Shown here piece by piece: positions 61,376 to 64,000 of a stretch of DNA of 64,000 nucleotides (the first letter of the stretch is position 1; each line of letters begins with the position of its first letter). The notes beneath the pieces were generated by a model, which made no database searches, was not told the DNA's origin, and saw nothing but the letters and a program-made list of their open reading frames with translations. The translations under genes and the position numbers were made by a program. Source of the stretch: Sarocladium kiliense (lineage: Eukaryota > Ascomycota > Sordariomycetes > Hypocreales > Sarocladiaceae); assembly GCA_030734395.1 (NCBI GenBank), contig JAUZTG010000036.1, positions 558,001 to 622,000 of the forward strand, read 5' to 3'.

Positions 61376-62334
61376 ATGCACCCCACGAAGACTCGTCACT
61401 TTACTCTATTTGCTGTGGCTATTCTTTCCGCAGCTTCAGTCCGGTCTGAGACATGTTACAGCTACATGGGCTTTGAGGTCGAGGACCAGCAATTTTGCAA
61501 AGGTTCAGGGGCTTGTTGCGGCATCAACGACGAGTGTATGCCGAACAGGCTATGCAAAGGCAGAGGAGCTGCCGACAACGTCTTGGTGCGAGGACCCTGC
61601 TCGTCGAAATCATGGGATAAGGAGCGAAATTGCGCAGAAATCTGCAACTTCAGTATGTATTGCCTCACTGTTCATGAGTCTCGGTCTTGAGTTCCCTTCC
61701 GAACATAAGCTGACTAGTCAATTCCCAATAAGATGAGATTGAGCAGAACACTGGCCTTCAAGATGGAGTCTTTCCTAGAGTCGAGATTTGTGACGAAGGC
61801 GTTTATTGCTGCCGCCAAGGCAGTGCTAGTTGCTGCGACAGAGAAAGCCGGCTGGTGTACTTGAACGAAGACGGTGTCCGATTGTCAGAGCCCCCTTCAT
61901 CAACTACATCAATCACGAGCGAAGCCGAAGCCGAAGCAACTTCTACAGAGGCAGCTTCAACCACGACATCAGAGGGATCTGACCTGAAAGCCACCGAAAC
62001 CGGTGCGATGTCTGAAGAAGACAGCAACAACAAGGAAGACAATGGTGACAACTCTCTGGGTCTTAAAGTAGGACTTGGTGTTGGTATTCCTCTGGCTATT
62101 TTGGTCACTGCGTTAGCAACATGGTGGTTCACCTCGAAACGACAAAAGAGTATGAATTCACAAGTCGGGAGTAGCCAACCTCCGTACGAACAAGCTCACA
62201 CAAGCGCAAAAGAGCAGAGTCCTCCACAAGGCTACATTCCATATGGCCAAATGGCTCAGCCGCATTATCTTGGGGCAATGAGACGAGACGCTCCAGGGCC
62301 ACATGAGTTAGAATCACCTCCAAACGCAAGATAA
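61376..62334 (+). CDS. Cysteine-rich secreted ectodomain with single membrane span (wall-sensor-like)
   Basis: Two exons (61376-61652 and 61733-62334) give 292 aa. Residues 1-24 are a signal peptide. The ectodomain has two cysteine-rich halves (CYSYMGFEVEDQQFCKGSGACCG and CDEGVYCCRQGSASCCDR, with a CC pair in each) followed by a Ser/Thr-rich stalk (about 147-185) fit for O-mannosylation. A single transmembrane helix lies at about 204-225 with a basic stop-transfer signal SKRQK, and the 65-residue tail is Pro/Gln/Ser-rich. This layout is that of fungal wall stress sensors and Mid2-like proteins, without a WSC domain match. Function is inferred only from the layout. The intron interrupts the cysteine domain and ends in AAG. 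Confidence 0.8.
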
Positions 62335-63171
62335 CAGTTTCCTCGCCTGGTATTCAACAACGAATAGTGTAGGTGTTCTAGGATCAAGAAAGTTTCGGTC
62401 TATTTTCCACATCATTCGCAATCTGCGCTTTGGTATATGATAATACATTTCAGCATGTCCAGGATTCCCAGGACCCAATTCAATAGCGTTCAGCTTCATG
62501 TAACTTGAAACGTAATCCGACTTTCCTATCTGCTGTATGGAATATCAGCGCTGATATTGAAGCCGGGCCCGGGTGAGTCTTGCAATTCCAGGCACAGCAG
62601 ACCATCAACAGTATCACACGGCTCCATGCACCTTCGTCGACAGAACACCTTCAAGGGTTGTTGTTGACTGTTCTGACCTAAGCTGAAGAGAATCAGGGTT
62701 ATACCCTCAGAGTTTGCTTCGATTTCCGGGGTCGTAGTCTTTCAGCGTTCTAACACGTGATTCTTCACTTCCTTACTAGTTCACCAGGCACAAGAAAGTT
62801 GTATCTGCTTGGGAAACCATCACCTCACCAGGTGATATCGATAGCATTCATCAGCAACCCGCTCTCTGGACTTTCATAACGAGTCCGGGTATCTGAACAT
62901 GTAGACGCTAATTGCAGAAACCGGCCTAAGCCAAATTTATCACCCCTTGTACGCATCCGTGCCCATCGTTCGAAGCCATCCTCCACATCCATCGTAGACG
63001 ACGCTGCTGTCCGACACCAGTCTTCCCACGCAGCTGTGCGCTCATGCTTCCGTTCGAATCCGGTATCATTGCCGTTGATCCCTTTCTCATGTCGTCCGTT
63101 ACTTTGCCGCGTCACCCTTCATCAATTCTTGTCAGCCACGATGGTCCTCTTTCTCTTTCTCTTGTTTGCCC
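62335..63171. other. Convergent 3' region
   Basis: The stops of the sensor-like gene and of the right-edge gene face each other here over 0.8 kb. A 96-codon open frame at 62825-63115 on the minus strand has no recognised domain. Confidence 0.35.
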
Positions 63172-64000
63172 TCATACCATAACCCATTCACTGCCCCGCT
63201 TGATGAATTTGTCCAAGAGCAGCCCGAGATCGCTGAGCACAAATCGACAAATGTAAAAGCCGAAGAACTCTGCAGCGTGTCGCGTACACAGCTCGAGTCC
63301 GACTTGCGTCTTGTCCGCGTGCCGAAGTCCAGGGTCTTCGACCTGACGGGCAATTTGATCTGTTCACTTCCTGTCAGCTCTGCACATGTTGGAAAGCTAG
63401 TCCAAGCCCAAGTCGTTCATCCTGCCGTATCAGTCTTTGACACAAGTAAAAGGATGAGCTTACCGATAGCCTGTGCTGCATCGAAGAGTCGGGCAAGTGA
63501 GCTCATGTAGTTGGCATAGGGCCCTGAAAACTGAGCAAGGGCCACATCCCGCTTTGCAGGTCTGCTCGTAGGGTTAGGGGTCATGGGAAGCGAGGCAAGA
63601 TTTGGTACATCCTTCGAGCCATCAAGATCGCCGCTGGCGACTCGGTTGTTGTACGTATTCCCCAGACCAGCAGCGGAGTTCTTGGAGCGCAGACGGCGCC
63701 ACGAGAATGAGGAAGACTTGTTTGAGACGCTCGCAGAGCGGGGCACTCCTGAGGCATCACCGTCGCCTGTATTTGATGCCTCCTTGAAGAGCATACCGGA
63801 GCCCTGCACACCCACTTCGTTACCTAGCTTACGCGTTAGGTTGGCCTGTACCTGCTCCAAGACGCCTTCCAATGACTGCATCTCTTCCAGCATGGCGTCA
63901 GCGTCAAAGCTATCCACTTTGGCCAGCTTCAGCAATGCCGCAGTGAGAAGATCACAGTTGAAAACCTTGTCTTCTAGATTCTTCAGCTTCACACCCCTTA
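63172..64000 (-). CDS. Conserved protein of unknown function, C-terminal part
   Basis: The gene enters from the right edge, so its start is not seen; the frame is open to base 64000. One intron (63360-63463) joins FDAAQAID to QIARQVEDPGLRHADK. The visible part has two helical regions (LEDKVFNCDLLTAALLKLAKVDSFDADAMLEEMQSLEGVLEQVQ and the C-terminal HAAEFFGFYICRFVLSDLGLLLDKFI, both heptad-like) around a serine-rich linker. The sequence reads like a well-conserved fungal protein, but I cannot name the family. The frame begins with GTG codons rather than ATG near the edge, so the real start is further right. Confidence 0.75.

Overview
The window is nuclear DNA of a filamentous ascomycete (Pezizomycotina; a Dothideomycete-like fungus is a guess, not shown). 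The evidence is small spliceosomal introns of about 47-104 nt with GT-AG ends, close spacing of genes on both strands, fungus-specific families (Zn2Cys6 regulator, AA9 LPMO, PTH11/SAT4-like membrane protein, pisatin-demethylase-like P450) and one long AT-rich gene-free block of the kind left by RIP and transposon decay. All gene models below were built by hand by joining frames at GT-AG sites so that the protein stays in phase and matches the family.

Left arm (1-20.6 kb), mostly housekeeping: 3' end of a sterol/diacylglycerol O-acyltransferase (+), fimbrin (-), an N-acetyl-gamma-glutamyl-phosphate reductase that lacks the kinase half usual in fungi (-), a RING-like/ankyrin protein (+), a DDHD-family phospholipase (+), the largest subunit of RNA polymerase III (+), an SRAP/HMCES-type abasic-site sensor (+), and a secreted AA9 lytic polysaccharide monooxygenase (+).

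Middle (21-29 kb) is accessory in character: a Zn2Cys6 transcription factor (+), a cytochrome P450 (-) and an FkbM-type methyltransferase (-), with long empty spacers. It runs into an AT-rich island at about 29.6-42.0 kb with no ORF of 60 codons in any frame. The island is largely built of short non-autonomous DNA transposons (MITEs) that share the terminal inverted repeat CAGGGTTGTGA and are flanked by 8-bp target duplications, one of them perfect; this is hAT-like. At its right edge lies a decayed TPR + DUF4470 gene (42.2-45.1 kb) broken by frameshifts and an in-frame stop.

Right arm (45.7-64 kb): a small SRPBCC/START-like protein (+), a rhodopsin-like seven-helix protein (-), a 3.5 kb spacer, an ACS-family MFS transporter (+), a GNAT acetyltransferase (+), a histidine phosphatase whose first intron has an abnormal donor (+), GUF1, the mitochondrial LepA GTPase (-), an MNN1-type mannosyltransferase (-), a cysteine-rich single-pass wall-sensor-like protein (+) and the 3' end of a conserved protein that I could not name (-). 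I saw no tRNA, rRNA or CRISPR. The regulator, P450, methyltransferase and LPMO next to the repeat island could be a small inducible cluster, but nothing in the sequence proves that they work together.
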